64,000 bases of DNA, taken from positions 54,392 to 118,391 of the forward strand of contig CAJTLB010000012.1 of assembly GCA_910577045.1 (NCBI GenBank), given 5' to 3'. The notes beneath the pieces are model-generated. The model made no database searches. It worked only from the letters and a program-made list of their open reading frames with translations, and had not been told where the DNA came from. Shown here in pieces: positions 53,010 to 62,103 of this stretch. The DNA comes from an uncultured Lachnospiraceae bacterium. GTDB taxonomy: Bacteria; Bacillota; Clostridia; Lachnospirales; Lachnospiraceae. The number at the start of each line of letters is the position of its first letter. Position 1 is the stretch's first letter. A program made the position numbers and the translations under genes.

Positions 53010-54926
53010 ATGCAAAAAACCTTTGTTAGATATACATTGGTTATTATTACTATCGCTGTTTCTTTTATACTTTTTATTAATTTTCTATTTACCATGCGTA
53101 CTTTTGAAACGCAGCAATATAATACATTTTATACTAAAATAGAACAAGTTATACATACATTGGAAAATAATCAAGCAGAATTGGATATTATCAAACAAAA
53201 TTTAGATGAAGATTATTTAATCCGTGCAAAAGCTGCTGCATATTCTTTAGCCCAGCTTGAGGAAATGGATGTAGAAGAAATGGAATATTTAGCAAATCTT
53301 TTTAATGTAGATGAAGTCCACTTTATTGATGAAAAAGGTTTTATCCGCTATTCTTCGGTTTCCCAATATGTTGGTATTAATATGGATGATCATCCACAGA
53401 CCCGCGAGTTTTTGCAGATTCTAGAAAGTGATGATAAAGATGCCTATATTATCCAGAAACTGCAGCCTAATGCAGCAGAGAATAAGATTATGAAATATGT
53501 AGGGGTTGCAGCAAAGGGGCAAAAGGGCGTAGTACAGGTTGGTTTTGAGCCAACAAGGCAGATAGAAGCACAATCTAGGAATACATATGAATATATTTTT
53601 TCAAAATTCCCTACAGATATTGGAGAGGAAATTTTTGTAGTCAATCGTACTACAGGGGAAATTTTAGGACATTCTGGGGGAATGGACAGGGAATTTAATC
53701 AAGCATGTTATAAACTAGAAGAACTGAAAGGCTGTACAGAAGGTACTTATAAAGAAGGAGAAAATGGCAAGATGATGTATGTGGTAAGCAAGGAATATGA
53801 AGATGTGCTTATCTGTGCGATTTTGCAGAAGGATATTTTATTCCAGAAAATATGGAAAAATGTCTATTATTCATTATGGTATTTATTATTTGTGGAAGCA
53901 GCGGTAATTTTATTATTAAATTATTTAATAAAACAGAAAGTAGTGAATGGCATCCATGCCATTATAGAGAATTTATCTGCTATTACAAATGGGAATTTAG
54001 ATACAACTGTAACAGTAGGAGGAAATAAAGAGCTAGAAACATTGAGTGCAGGGATTAATGCTATGGTAAAAAGTATTGTTAATAGCTCGAACCGTATTTC
54101 TGAAATAATAGAATTAAGCGGGATACCTTTAGCTGCCTTTGAATATGAAAAAGGAATCCAGCATGTATTTGTAACATCTGGCTTAAAAGAGTTATTAAAT
54201 ATCCCAGATAATAAGGCAAGAGGATTGTACCGGAATTCTGTTTTGTTCCATCAATATATTTGTGATATTACAAAAACACCTATAGAAGGAGAAACTGATA
54301 TTTACCAGATTCATGATTCCCAATATATTAGGATCCATATGGTCGAATCAGTAAGAGGCTATATGGGGGTAGTAATAGATGTTACAAAAGATATTATGGA
54401 TAAGCAAAAAATGCAGTATGAAAATACCCATGATCAGCTTACAGGGCTTTATAAGTTTAGGTATTTTACACAGTTGGCGGCAGAACTTTTGCAACATATG
54501 CAAAAAGGGAAGTTGTGTGCAGCAGTAATGCTGGATTTAGATGATTTTAAGGCTATTAATGATACCTTTGGGCATGATACAGGAGATCTTTATTTGCAAA
54601 AATTTGCAGAGATTATGCAGTCTATGCCTTCTGACCATTTTTTAACAGCAAGGCGGTCAGGAGATGAATTTTGTATGATGGTTTTTGATTGTGGAAGTAA
54701 ATTAGAGATAGAGGATTGTTTAGATTACTTTTATCAGGTGCTTGGAAAGATAAGTTTGGTGTTATCAGATACAAAGTCTATTACAATAAAAGCTTCGGGC
54801 GGCTTTGCATGGACAGCAGATGCGAAGGACAATATCTCTGATTTATTAAAACATGCAGATGAGGCCTTATATACCATGAAAAAGGATAGAAAAGGGTTTT
54901 ACTTAGAATATAAAAAAGAGGAATAA
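53010..54926 (+). CDS. membrane diguanylate cyclase (GGDEF)
   Basis: 638 residues: membrane helix (about 8-30), an extracellular Cache-like sensor domain (31-285), a second helix (about 290-311), HAMP (312-360), a short PAS-like segment (about 365-455), and a GGDEF domain (about 460-635). The catalytic signature reads SGDEF (ARRSGDEFCMMVFD), a variant known to be active in some enzymes. The product-inhibition RxxD motif that should end five residues before it is absent. It would make cyclic di-GMP in response to an external small molecule. Neighbouring LytTR genes may control it. AAGGAGG precedes the ATG. Confidence 0.92.
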   Translation: MQKTFVRYTLVIITIAVSFILFINFLFTMRTFETQQYNTFYTKIEQVIHTLENNQAELDIIKQNLDEDYLIRAKAAAYSLAQLEEMDVEEMEYLANLFNVDEVHFIDEKGFIRYSSVSQYVGINMDDHPQTREFLQILESDDKDAYIIQKLQPNAAENKIMKYVGVAAKGQKGVVQVGFEPTRQIEAQSRNTYEYIFSKFPTDIGEEIFVVNRTTGEILGHSGGMDREFNQACYKLEELKGCTEGTYKEGENGKMMYVVSKEYEDVLICAILQKDILFQKIWKNVYYSLWYLLFVEAAVILLLNYLIKQKVVNGIHAIIENLSAITNGNLDTTVTVGGNKELETLSAGINAMVKSIVNSSNRISEIIELSGIPLAAFEYEKGIQHVFVTSGLKELLNIPDNKARGLYRNSVLFHQYICDITKTPIEGETDIYQIHDSQYIRIHMVESVRGYMGVVIDVTKDIMDKQKMQYENTHDQLTGLYKFRYFTQLAAELLQHMQKGKLCAAVMLDLDDFKAINDTFGHDTGDLYLQKFAEIMQSMPSDHFLTARRSGDEFCMMVFDCGSKLEIEDCLDYFYQVLGKISLVLSDTKSITIKASGGFAWTADAKDNISDLLKHADEALYTMKKDRKGFYLEYKKEE

Positions 54927-54928
54927 AG

Positions 54929-54970
54929 TGGCAGGCAGCTTAGGTATATTAAGAAATAAGCTGCCTGCCA
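54929..54970. terminator. two-way terminator between the cyclase and thiT
   Basis: TGGCAGGCAGCTT (54929-54941) pairs perfectly with AAGCTGCCTGCCA (54958-54970), with a T-rich tail on the plus side and TTTA/CTTTATT on the minus side. Confidence 0.9.
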
Positions 54971-54977
54971 TTTGTAT

Positions 54978-55664
54978 TTATTGTTTTGATAGTGCCATTT
55001 TCTTTATATAGTTTAAGCCATTTTTTACAGGAGGGATACACAGGATAAGTAATGTAAGGATTCCTTCTACTGCTATGTAAGAGCCGTTATAACAAAAAGA
55101 ATAAAGGGGGGCACTCATGCCGGAACCTTTTGCGTAGGCAGCGAAAAACAAAAGCCCCGATAAAAATGCAAAAACAAAACGGCCTAAAATTCCTGTTATA
55201 TAGCCAAGAAAAAGCCCATATTTTTTTTCTGAGAAAAAGCCAGAAAGCCCAAGAGCCCCAAAAGCAAGCGGGTAATCCACAATCATTTGTGGGATAGAGT
55301 AGAAAACGGGGTCTAGGACAAATTGTAAAAGCCCATAGGCAAAACCTGTCATTAAACCGGCTTTGGGGCCATACCAGTAGCCGATTAAAACAATAAAAAG
55401 CATACTAAATAAAGTAACCGATCCACCTAATGGGAGTTCAAAAATTTTTAACATAGATGTTACAATGGCTAATGCCATAGCAACAGAAGAAAATACAAGC
55501 TGCCTAGTAGAAAATTTCTTGGAACGGATATCCTTGGGCTGTAATAAAAGAGCCAATCCAATTAAGGCAGCAATTAGTATTACTACAGTGATAATTCCAG
55601 CTGGCGTTAGCTGGAACACATCTTCTTCCCAGCTATTAATAGTAGGAAATGCAAAAAAATCCAT
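54978..55664 (-). CDS. thiT: thiamine transporter S-component
   Basis: 228 residues, six membrane helices. ThiT features are GYWYGPKAGLMTGFAYGLLQ with the substrate-facing aromatic residues, VDYPLAFGALGLSGFF, and the final PLYSFCYNGSYIAVEGI loop that contacts the thiazole. It needs the shared ECF energising module, which is not in the window. The TPP riboswitch upstream and the SD-sequestering hairpin confirm thiamine control. AGGAGG precedes ATG 55664. Confidence 0.94.
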   Translation of the reverse strand: MDFFAFPTINSWEEDVFQLTPAGIITVVILIAALIGLALLLQPKDIRSKKFSTRQLVFSSVAMALAIVTSMLKIFELPLGGSVTLFSMLFIVLIGYWYGPKAGLMTGFAYGLLQFVLDPVFYSIPQMIVDYPLAFGALGLSGFFSEKKYGLFLGYITGILGRFVFAFLSGLLFFAAYAKGSGMSAPLYSFCYNGSYIAVEGILTLLILCIPPVKNGLNYIKKMALSKQ

Positions 55665-55671
55665 AAAAAAA

Positions 55672-55693
55672 CCTCCTTTGTAACGTTAGGAGG
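55672..55693 (-). promoter_or_regulatory. hairpin hiding the thiT ribosome site
   Basis: In the RNA, CCTCCT (plus-strand 55688-55693) pairs with AGGAGG (55672-55677), the thiT Shine-Dalgarno, across a ten-base loop. It is downstream of the TPP aptamer and so is a plausible expression platform working on translation. Confidence 0.7.
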
Positions 55694-55698
55694 GGAGA

Positions 55699-55808
55699 AT
55701 AAATAGGGGTAGCCCCATATTTATGAATGCTTCCTTACGCCGGTATTGTCCGGTTCAAGTGATGAGGGTTAATGCCTCTAAGGCATAATCTCAGCAAAAA
55801 GCTCCCCT
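55699..55808 (-). ncRNA. TPP riboswitch (THI element) upstream of thiT
   Basis: Read on the minus strand, the thi-box blocks occur in order: GGGGAGC, GCTGAGATT, ACCCTCATCACTTGAACC, and GGACAATACCGGCGTAAGG. Between the aptamer and thiT is a strong stem GGGG/CCCC with flanking AAATA/TATTT (55699-55724) and then the SD-sequestering hairpin. Binding of thiamine pyrophosphate should reduce ThiT synthesis. A candidate -10 (TATAAT on the minus strand, 55816-55821) lies just before the aptamer. Confidence 0.95.
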
Positions 55809-55869
55809 AGCGTTTATTATAGTATTTGTAAACGAGATAATTCCAAAAGAAATGTTTCGTTTCGATACG

Positions 55870-55898
55870 AGTATATACAAATATAAAGAAAAAGTCAA
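55870..55898 (-). promoter_or_regulatory. candidate upstream promoter for the thiT riboswitch transcript
   Basis: On the minus strand: TTGACT (55893-55898), 17-bp spacer, TATACT (55870-55875). It would give a longer leader than the TATAAT near 55816. Confidence 0.45.
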
Positions 55899-55934
55899 TT
55901 AAAATTTTAAATAAACTTAAAGTTTATTTGAAAC

Positions 55935-56924
55935 TTAGAGTTTTAACAGGGCACTTCCCCAAGTTAGGCCGCCGCCAAACCCAGATAATAGGATATAGCT
56001 GCCTAATTGGATAATGCTGTTTCTATAGCACTTGTCAAGTAGGATAGGGATGCTTGCAGCAGAAGTATTCCCACATTCTGATAGGTTGACAGGGAAACGT
56101 TCTTCTGGCAGGGAAAGGCGTTTTGCAACAGATTTTATAATTCTTAGGTTAGCTTGATGTAAAAGATAGTGTGAAATATCTTCTGGGGACAATTGGTTTT
56201 GGCCTGTAATAGATTTTACCATCTCTGGGATTTTTCGTACAGCAAATTGAAAGACTTCTTGTCCATTCATAGATAGGTAAGGGAAACTATCAGGCAGGTC
56301 TTTGGTGGTAGGGCGGCAAGGGTTTTTTATAGGGCGGTTTTTTAATTGGAGTGCCATGCCGCCGCTTCCATCAGAGCCAGATAAGAATCCTAAAAATCCT
56401 TTTTCAGTATGCGAAGCAGATAAAATAGCGGCGCCGGCACCATCTCCAAATAGGATGCAGGTAGAACGATCCTGCCAGTCAATCGTGCGGGAAATAGTTT
56501 CTGTGCCAACTACTAAAATAGAGTGGTAAATGCCAGAACGGATATAAGCATCCGCGGTTTGCAAAGCATATAAAAATCCTGAACAGGCAGCATTAATATC
56601 AAAGCAGAAGGCATTTGTGGCATGGATCGCTGCCTGAATCTGGCAGGCAGTATTGGGCATAATATAATCAGGCGTAAAAGTGGCTACTAAGATTAGGTCT
56701 AGTTTATCAGCAGTTAGCCCTGCCATTTCTAATGCGTTTTGGGCAGCTTTTGTACCCATAAAAACAGTAGTTTCAGTTTCTTCTGTTGCAATATGCCTAG
56801 AACAGATACCAGTCCGTTCAACTATCCAGTCATTATTAGTGTCTACAAGCTTAGAAAGTTCATGGTTACTTAGGGTATGGGCAGGAAGGTAACTGCCAGT
56901 ACCAATAATATTAGATCGTAACAT
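55935..56924 (-). CDS. fabH: 3-oxoacyl-[acyl-carrier-protein] synthase III
   Basis: 329 residues, thiolase fold. It starts fatty-acid synthesis by condensing acetyl- (or branched acyl-) CoA with malonyl-ACP. The Cys-His-Asn triad is visible: Cys114 in NAACSGFLYAL, His in YLLHQANLRII, Asn in SECGNTSAASIP. The C terminus GFGGGLTWGSALL is typical. It is monocistronic here, apart from the rest of the fab cluster, with GAGG before the ATG. Confidence 0.95.
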   Translation of the reverse strand: MLRSNIIGTGSYLPAHTLSNHELSKLVDTNNDWIVERTGICSRHIATEETETTVFMGTKAAQNALEMAGLTADKLDLILVATFTPDYIMPNTACQIQAAIHATNAFCFDINAACSGFLYALQTADAYIRSGIYHSILVVGTETISRTIDWQDRSTCILFGDGAGAAILSASHTEKGFLGFLSGSDGSGGMALQLKNRPIKNPCRPTTKDLPDSFPYLSMNGQEVFQFAVRKIPEMVKSITGQNQLSPEDISHYLLHQANLRIIKSVAKRLSLPEERFPVNLSECGNTSAASIPILLDKCYRNSIIQLGSYILLSGFGGGLTWGSALLKL

Positions 56925-57050
56925 ATAAAGTACCTCATAATAGTTTGATAATCAAAGTATATGGCTGATTTATGGATTTGTCAATCGTTTTACAAGAAAA
57001 GATGGAAAAAGAAGGAAGAAAATGCTATAATGTTTCGAAAAGGAGGAAAA

Positions 57051-57836
57051 ATGGAACAGGATTCAAAAGTTTTAATTTTTATAAAAGCCATATTTATGGC
57101 AATTTTTTATTCTTTTATGGGAATTTGTGTTGCTACTATAGTAGCTTCTGTTTCTATGGAAGGATATCGTGAACATCCAATGCTTTGGACATTTTTGGCA
57201 GCATTATTTACAATTCCATTTTGTGTAATGCAATTAAATAGGGAAGGATATTTGGAAAAAGAAAAAGTATGGGAATGGAAGAATAGCCAAGTTATAGAAT
57301 GGATTATATTGGTTTTATTTAGTATTTCGTCCTGTATTGCATTAAATTACTGGATTACGATAAGTGGTTTAATGAAAATATTCCAAGGTTTTGATAAAGT
57401 TGCACAAACTATATATACGGGAAAGCTTTTGGAAGAGTTTTTAGCGGTTGTATTGGCAGCGCCTTTGGTAGAGGAATTGATATTCCGGGGATTAGCATAC
57501 CAAGGATTCCAACGGTTATGGAAAAAACAAACGGCTATGGTGGCTTCTGCATTGTTTTTTGGTATTTATCATAGAAATATAGTGCAGGGATTATATGCGT
57601 TTTTTATTGGCCTTTTATTAGTTTATGTATTTGAATGGTTTGGGACAATCCGGGCGGCTATTTTATTCCATATAGCGGCAAATGCAGCTTCAGTAGTTAT
57701 GACAGAGTGCTTGGACCTTCGGTTTTTAGAGAAGGATTTTGGGGCATTATTTGTATTTACAATGTTTTTTACCATAGTAGGCATAGGTTCTTTTGGCTGG
57801 CTGCATAGTAGGAAAAAGAACTTAATAAAAAATTAA
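57051..57836 (+). CDS. CPBP family intramembrane metalloprotease (second)
   Basis: 261 residues with about seven to eight membrane helices. Motif 1 is Glu141-Glu142 in PLVEELIFRGLAYQG, motif 2 is His174 in FFGIYHRNIVQGLYAF, and a third conserved His lies in AAILFHIAANAASV. I start at 57051 because AAGGAGGAAAA precedes that ATG; the longer frame upstream has no ribosome site. It stands between fabH and the mutase gene with no obvious functional partner. Confidence 0.9.
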   Translation: MEQDSKVLIFIKAIFMAIFYSFMGICVATIVASVSMEGYREHPMLWTFLAALFTIPFCVMQLNREGYLEKEKVWEWKNSQVIEWIILVLFSISSCIALNYWITISGLMKIFQGFDKVAQTIYTGKLLEEFLAVVLAAPLVEELIFRGLAYQGFQRLWKKQTAMVASALFFGIYHRNIVQGLYAFFIGLLLVYVFEWFGTIRAAILFHIAANAASVVMTECLDLRFLEKDFGALFVFTMFFTIVGIGSFGWLHSRKKNLIKN

Positions 57837-57910
57837 CAAAATAGGATGCGTTTTTAGATAAATTTATCCTATAATAAATATATGAGCAAAATCTTACGGA
57901 GGAAAGTGTT

Positions 57911-59074
57911 ATGAGGAAGGATTATAACAGTATTGTAGTAGGTTGTGGCTTTGCTGGGGCAGTTGTAGCAAGGGAGCTGGCAGAACGTGGGGAAGAAAAA
58001 GTATTAATACTAGAAAAACGGAACCATATTGCTGGGAATTGTTATGATGTTTGTGATAAAGATGGAGTTTTAATCCATAAATACGGGCCGCATATTTTCC
58101 ATACAAATATAGAACGGGTATATCAGTATTTGTCCCGTTTTACAGAATGGTATGACTATAGCCATGAAGTAGTTGCTAATGTAAATGGCCAGATGATCCC
58201 AGTGCCATTTAACTTAAATACATTAGGCATGGTATATGATAAGGAAATGGCAGAAAGCTTAGAAAAGAAATTAATAGAGACATTTGGCGAGGGCAGCCGT
58301 GTCCCTATCCTTAAGTTAATGGAACAAGAGGATGAAGATTTAAAAGCAGTTGCAGAATATGTGTATCAGCATATTTTTTTACGGTATACTATGAAACAGT
58401 GGGGACAGAAACCAGAGGAAATTTCTCCAGAAGTGACTGGAAGGGTTCCTGTGCTGTTATCAAGGGATAACCGTTATTTCCAAGATACGTACCAAGGGAT
58501 GCCGCTACATGGGTATACCCCATTAGTACAAGAAATGCTTTCTCATCCAAATATTGATATTGTACTTGGTGCAGATGCCAAAGATTATTTGAAATTAGAA
58601 AACGGAGATATATATTTCCAAGAAGAATTATTTAAAGGCAAGGTAATCTATACAGGGCCTTTAGATGAGTTTTTTAATTGTTGCTATGGAAGGCTGCCAT
58701 ACCGTTCTTTGCGGTTTGAATTTGAACATTTGCCTGTGGACAGCTATCAAGAAAAGGCAGTAGTTAATTATACGGTAAGCGAGGATTATACAAGGATTAC
58801 GGAATTTAAAAAAATGACTGGGCAGGAAATAAAGGGTGCCACTACCATTATGAAGGAGTATCCAATCCCATATACAGACAGTGAAAAAGAGATTCCATAC
58901 TATGCAATTATTAATGATGAGAATTTAAAATTATACCAGCGTTATCTTGAGCTTGTAAAGGAATACCCTGGTTTTATTCTGGCAGGAAGGCTGGCAGATT
59001 ATAAATATTATAATATTGATGCCATTGTAGACCGTGCACTTACTTTGGCAGATAAGCTTATATTGGATAAATAA
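57911..59074 (+). CDS. glf: UDP-galactopyranose mutase
   Basis: 387 residues. The FAD-binding start VVGCGFAGAVVARELAERGE and the family block RNHIAGNCYD are followed by substrate-site segments KYGPHIFHT, LPYRSLRFEFEHL and the C-terminal GRLADYKYYNIDAIVDRAL. The enzyme makes UDP-galactofuranose for cell-surface polysaccharides. The next gene, a glycosyltransferase, starts 13 bases later, forming a small surface-glycan operon. Confidence 0.95.
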   Translation: MRKDYNSIVVGCGFAGAVVARELAERGEEKVLILEKRNHIAGNCYDVCDKDGVLIHKYGPHIFHTNIERVYQYLSRFTEWYDYSHEVVANVNGQMIPVPFNLNTLGMVYDKEMAESLEKKLIETFGEGSRVPILKLMEQEDEDLKAVAEYVYQHIFLRYTMKQWGQKPEEISPEVTGRVPVLLSRDNRYFQDTYQGMPLHGYTPLVQEMLSHPNIDIVLGADAKDYLKLENGDIYFQEELFKGKVIYTGPLDEFFNCCYGRLPYRSLRFEFEHLPVDSYQEKAVVNYTVSEDYTRITEFKKMTGQEIKGATTIMKEYPIPYTDSEKEIPYYAIINDENLKLYQRYLELVKEYPGFILAGRLADYKYYNIDAIVDRALTLADKLILDK

Positions 59075-59087
59075 GGGAGGAAGGGAA

Positions 59088-60116
59088 ATGAAGCTGTTAT
59101 CAATAGCAGTACCCTGTTATAATTCAGAAGACTATATGGAGCATTGCGTGGAGAGCCTGCTTGTAGGGGGAGACGAAGTAGAAATTCTAATAGTAGATGA
59201 TGGATCACAAAAGGACAGGACTCCAGAGATAGCAGACCGTTTGGAAAAGGAACACCCTGGGGTTGTGCGGGCAATCCACCAAGAGAATGGGGGACATGGC
59301 GAAGCGGTTAATACAGGGCTTTCTAATGCTACAGGTGTTTATTTTAAGGTAGTGGATAGTGATGACTGGGTAAATGAAAAGGCATATATCCAGATTTTAG
59401 ATTTATTGCGGCAAATGGTAGAGCAAGATACAGGGCTGGATATGTTGATTTCTAACTTTGTCTATGAAAAAGAAGGGGCAAAGAGAAAAAGGGTTATGAA
59501 TTACCATGCTGCAATTCCAAGAGATGAGATCCTTACCTGGGATCAGGTGCGCGTATTTACAAAATGGCAGTATATTTTAATGCATTCTGTGATTTATCGT
59601 ACACAATTACTTAGGGATTGTGGCTTAAAGCTGCCAGCACATACTTTTTATGTGGATAATATTTTTGTATATCAGCCACTTCCATTTGTAAAAACATTAT
59701 ATTATTTAGATGTTAATTTTTATCGTTATTTTATTGGGAGAGAAGATCAGTCAGTCAATGAAAAGGTAATGATTTCTAGGGTGGATCAGCAGATTCGAGT
59801 GAATAAAATTATGATAGATGAGTATAATCTATATGATAAAAAGCTGATTCCTTCTAGGAAATTGCGCCATTATATGATGCAGTACCTAGAAATTATGATG
59901 ACAATTTCATCAATTATGCTAATCCGATCTGGGACACAAGAGAATCTAGAAAAAAAGAAAGAACTTTGGAAATATTTAAAGAAAAAAGACAAAAGGTTAT
60001 ATTTTAAGCTAAGACATGGAATTATGGGACGTACTATGAATTTACCGGGCAAAGGGGGGCGTAAAGTATCCGAGATGGGATATAAAATTACGCAAAAGTT
60101 CTTTGGATTTAATTAA
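59088..60116 (+). CDS. family 2 glycosyltransferase
   Basis: 342 residues. The GT-A domain has LLSIAVPCYNSEDYMEHCVE at its N terminus, ILIVDDGSQKDRT, and the metal-binding VVDSDDWV near residue 93. No membrane helix is evident. I start at ATG 59088, which has GGGAGGAAGGG before it; the longer frame overlaps the mutase gene. Partnership with the mutase suggests galactofuranose transfer or assembly of a galactofuranose-containing polymer (inference). Confidence 0.92.
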   Translation: MKLLSIAVPCYNSEDYMEHCVESLLVGGDEVEILIVDDGSQKDRTPEIADRLEKEHPGVVRAIHQENGGHGEAVNTGLSNATGVYFKVVDSDDWVNEKAYIQILDLLRQMVEQDTGLDMLISNFVYEKEGAKRKRVMNYHAAIPRDEILTWDQVRVFTKWQYILMHSVIYRTQLLRDCGLKLPAHTFYVDNIFVYQPLPFVKTLYYLDVNFYRYFIGREDQSVNEKVMISRVDQQIRVNKIMIDEYNLYDKKLIPSRKLRHYMMQYLEIMMTISSIMLIRSGTQENLEKKKELWKYLKKKDKRLYFKLRHGIMGRTMNLPGKGGRKVSEMGYKITQKFFGFN

Positions 60117-60149
60117 GACATTCTTAAAAAATTTATTCTCATAAAGATG

Positions 60150-60197
60150 GCGGATTTTGTTAAAAACGTTGATTTTACAACAAAATCCGCTTTTTTT
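60150..60197 (+). terminator. terminator of the mutase-glycosyltransferase operon
   Basis: GCGGATTTTGTT (60150-60161) pairs perfectly with AACAAAATCCGC (60179-60190), followed by seven T. It is probably the last feature of the host chromosome before the integrated element. Confidence 0.9.
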
Positions 60198-60240
60198 GAT
60201 ATTAGTAAGATTTAAAGAATAATAAACGGTTAGTGACAAA

Positions 60241-61428
60241 TTAGCAACAAATTTCCACTTTTATTTTACTGATTTCTTGCCTTAATTCTTCTATAGTTCT
60301 ATGTCCGTATACAGACTTTTCTGTATCATTTCCAATGCTATGGCCCATAAGGAGATGTTTAGAAAAATCATTTACTCCATATTTATCACAAAGCCAAGAA
60401 AAAGTATGGCGGCAGTCGTGCGGAGTATGTTTTTTCCCATTTTTAGTATATTCGATCCCTAGTTTCTTTAAAGTAGGATAAAAATTATATCTTCTAAACC
60501 TCGTAGAATTAAAGTTGCTTTCAGTAAATATTTTGGAAAATTCATAAATATCATTATGGATTGGTACAATTCTATTTTTTCCTGCCTGTGTTTTGACGCC
60601 ACCAAGAAAGTAATGCTCTTCAAGATTAATTTCTATTGTTTCAAAGGCCTTAATGCGAAAGCCACTATATATCATCATTAAAATTATTCTTACAGTTGGA
60701 TCGTCTTTGTTTTTCCATAGAGTTTGCAATTCTTCATCAGAAAATGGCTCTCCTGATTCGTCATCATCTGGAATGTTTATAGTAACGAATTGAGAATAAT
60801 CCTTGTCTACTATATCATTTTGGATAGCATATTTGTACATCTGCTTGAATAATGTGATAATTAATTCAAGACTAGAATGTTTTAAAGGACATTCATCAAT
60901 TATGCGCTGCATATCAGATTTTCTTAATTCCCGAAAAATTTTATTGTGTATAGGAGAACAGTTGTTGTATGCTACTTTAGTGGAATTTATAGAAGCATTT
61001 GAAAACTTCTTTTTTTGATTTTTGATGTATTTGTCCTGGAAATATAGATCATAAACTTCTTTAAATGTAATAAATTTTTTATCCAATTCATATGGATTTT
61101 TGTTATATTCCTTTAAGGCCTCATATGCTGTATGCCAGTCTTTATAGTATCCAATCGCTGGCGGAAGAATAGGGGAACCATTATAGTTAAAACCGATTGC
61201 CTTTGGATAAGCAGCATAAGGGTTTTTTCGATTTCCAGATAATTTTTTTATGCTGCCAAATCCATTTGGTAATTTTTTGTATTTCTTTCTTTTGGGCTTT
61301 GGCTTCGAATTTTCCTGTTGTGTGGGATTTTGTGGCGTATACAATAAATTTATAGGGTATCCACATAAAGGGCAAGATATAGCCTTATTTGACACATTAT
61401 TTCTACATTCTGGACATTGGATTAACAT
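60241..61428 (-). CDS. int: tyrosine recombinase / integrase with zinc-ribbon N terminus
   Basis: 395 residues. The first about 25 hold a CxxC-CxxC zinc ribbon (IQCPECRNN, SCPLCGYP), then an Arg/Lys-rich linker, an AP2-like and SAM-like core-binding region, and the catalytic domain with Arg in YSGFRIKAFET, Lys in VKTQAGKNRIV, His-x-x-Arg in HDCRHTF, His in MGHSIG and the C-terminal Tyr in KSVYGH. I start at MLIQCPEC, which has AAAGGAGG before it; the longer frame covers the hairpin-rich leader. It is the integrase of the element occupying the right end of the window. Confidence 0.93.
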   Translation of the reverse strand: MLIQCPECRNNVSNKAISCPLCGYPINLLYTPQNPTQQENSKPKPKRKKYKKLPNGFGSIKKLSGNRKNPYAAYPKAIGFNYNGSPILPPAIGYYKDWHTAYEALKEYNKNPYELDKKFITFKEVYDLYFQDKYIKNQKKKFSNASINSTKVAYNNCSPIHNKIFRELRKSDMQRIIDECPLKHSSLELIITLFKQMYKYAIQNDIVDKDYSQFVTINIPDDDESGEPFSDEELQTLWKNKDDPTVRIILMMIYSGFRIKAFETIEINLEEHYFLGGVKTQAGKNRIVPIHNDIYEFSKIFTESNFNSTRFRRYNFYPTLKKLGIEYTKNGKKHTPHDCRHTFSWLCDKYGVNDFSKHLLMGHSIGNDTEKSVYGHRTIEELRQEISKIKVEICC

Positions 61429-61458
61429 AGTTACCTCCTTTTTGGGTATAAAAATAAC

Positions 61459-61576
61459 AACCGATACAAAACATATGTTTCGGTTGCGTATGTGCCCAAA
61501 AAATGGTATATTTTCTATGTGTGTAGGTGTATTGTTTTTGGGCACCTTTAGCCGCTTCTGCTGGTAACAGAGGCGG
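61459..61576 (-). promoter_or_regulatory. three stacked hairpins in the integrase leader
   Basis: AACCGA/TCGGTT (61459-61485) around the palindrome AAACATATGTTT; an 11-bp stem GTGCCCAAAAA/TTTTTGGGCAC (61492-61545); and CCGC.TCTG/CAGA.GCGG (61552-61576), followed on the plus side by TAATTTTT. They may attenuate integrase expression, terminate an antisense transcript, or be integrase arm/core sites. Confidence 0.45.
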
Positions 61577-61598
61577 TAATTTTTATGTTGATAAATTT

Positions 61599-62030
61599 TT
61601 ACCAGTTTTTCACCCAGCAACCATTTTTGTCCCTAAAGCTTCCAATTAAGATTATAACAAAATCAATTAAAGCGCCAAACCCAAAAAAGCCAAGAGTGAA
61701 AAGCCATATAATTCCAGTGCCAATTTTCCCAACATAGAATCTATGTACACCAAGCCAACCTAAGAATAAACATAATAAAAGAGATACAAGACGGCTTTTT
61801 GGACTTATTGAATTAAATCCAGCTCCATTATTGTTTACATTGTTATTAGAGTTATTAATGATAATATTGGGTTGTTGGGTACTAGCAGCCTGTGCAGAAA
61901 CAGCATTATTAACATGTTCCCGACAATAATTTTTCCCTCCTATTTCAACAAGGCAGTCACTGCAAAATAATTTCCCACAGTATACACATGTCCCTGCTGC
62001 TTCTTTTTCAGGGTGATTTGTACAATTCAT
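61599..62030 (-). CDS. B-box zinc finger / TM2 domain membrane protein
   Basis: 143 residues. Residues about 1-40 form a B-box-type zinc finger (CTNHPEKEAAGTCVYCGKLF, CSDCLVEIGGKNYCREHV). An Asn/Gln-rich linker (about 45-72) leads to a TM2 domain of two helices around the LGWLGVHRFYVGKIGTGI motif. Such proteins are common in clostridia, mostly of unknown function. It lies 170 bases upstream of the integrase gene, inside the element. Confidence 0.85.
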   Translation of the reverse strand: MNCTNHPEKEAAGTCVYCGKLFCSDCLVEIGGKNYCREHVNNAVSAQAASTQQPNIIINNSNNNVNNNGAGFNSISPKSRLVSLLLCLFLGWLGVHRFYVGKIGTGIIWLFTLGFFGFGALIDFVIILIGSFRDKNGCWVKNW

Positions 62031-62103
62031 AACTCATTCCTCCTTTTTCTATAAGTATTTTATTAAAATGCTTTTAGCAATTTAATCATTTTATGAGCTT
62101 TTT

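Noticed and set aside
61250..61567. 105-codon plus-strand frame opposite the integrase
   Set aside because: Overlaps the integrase N terminus and its leader hairpins; hydrophobic only because of T-rich codons.
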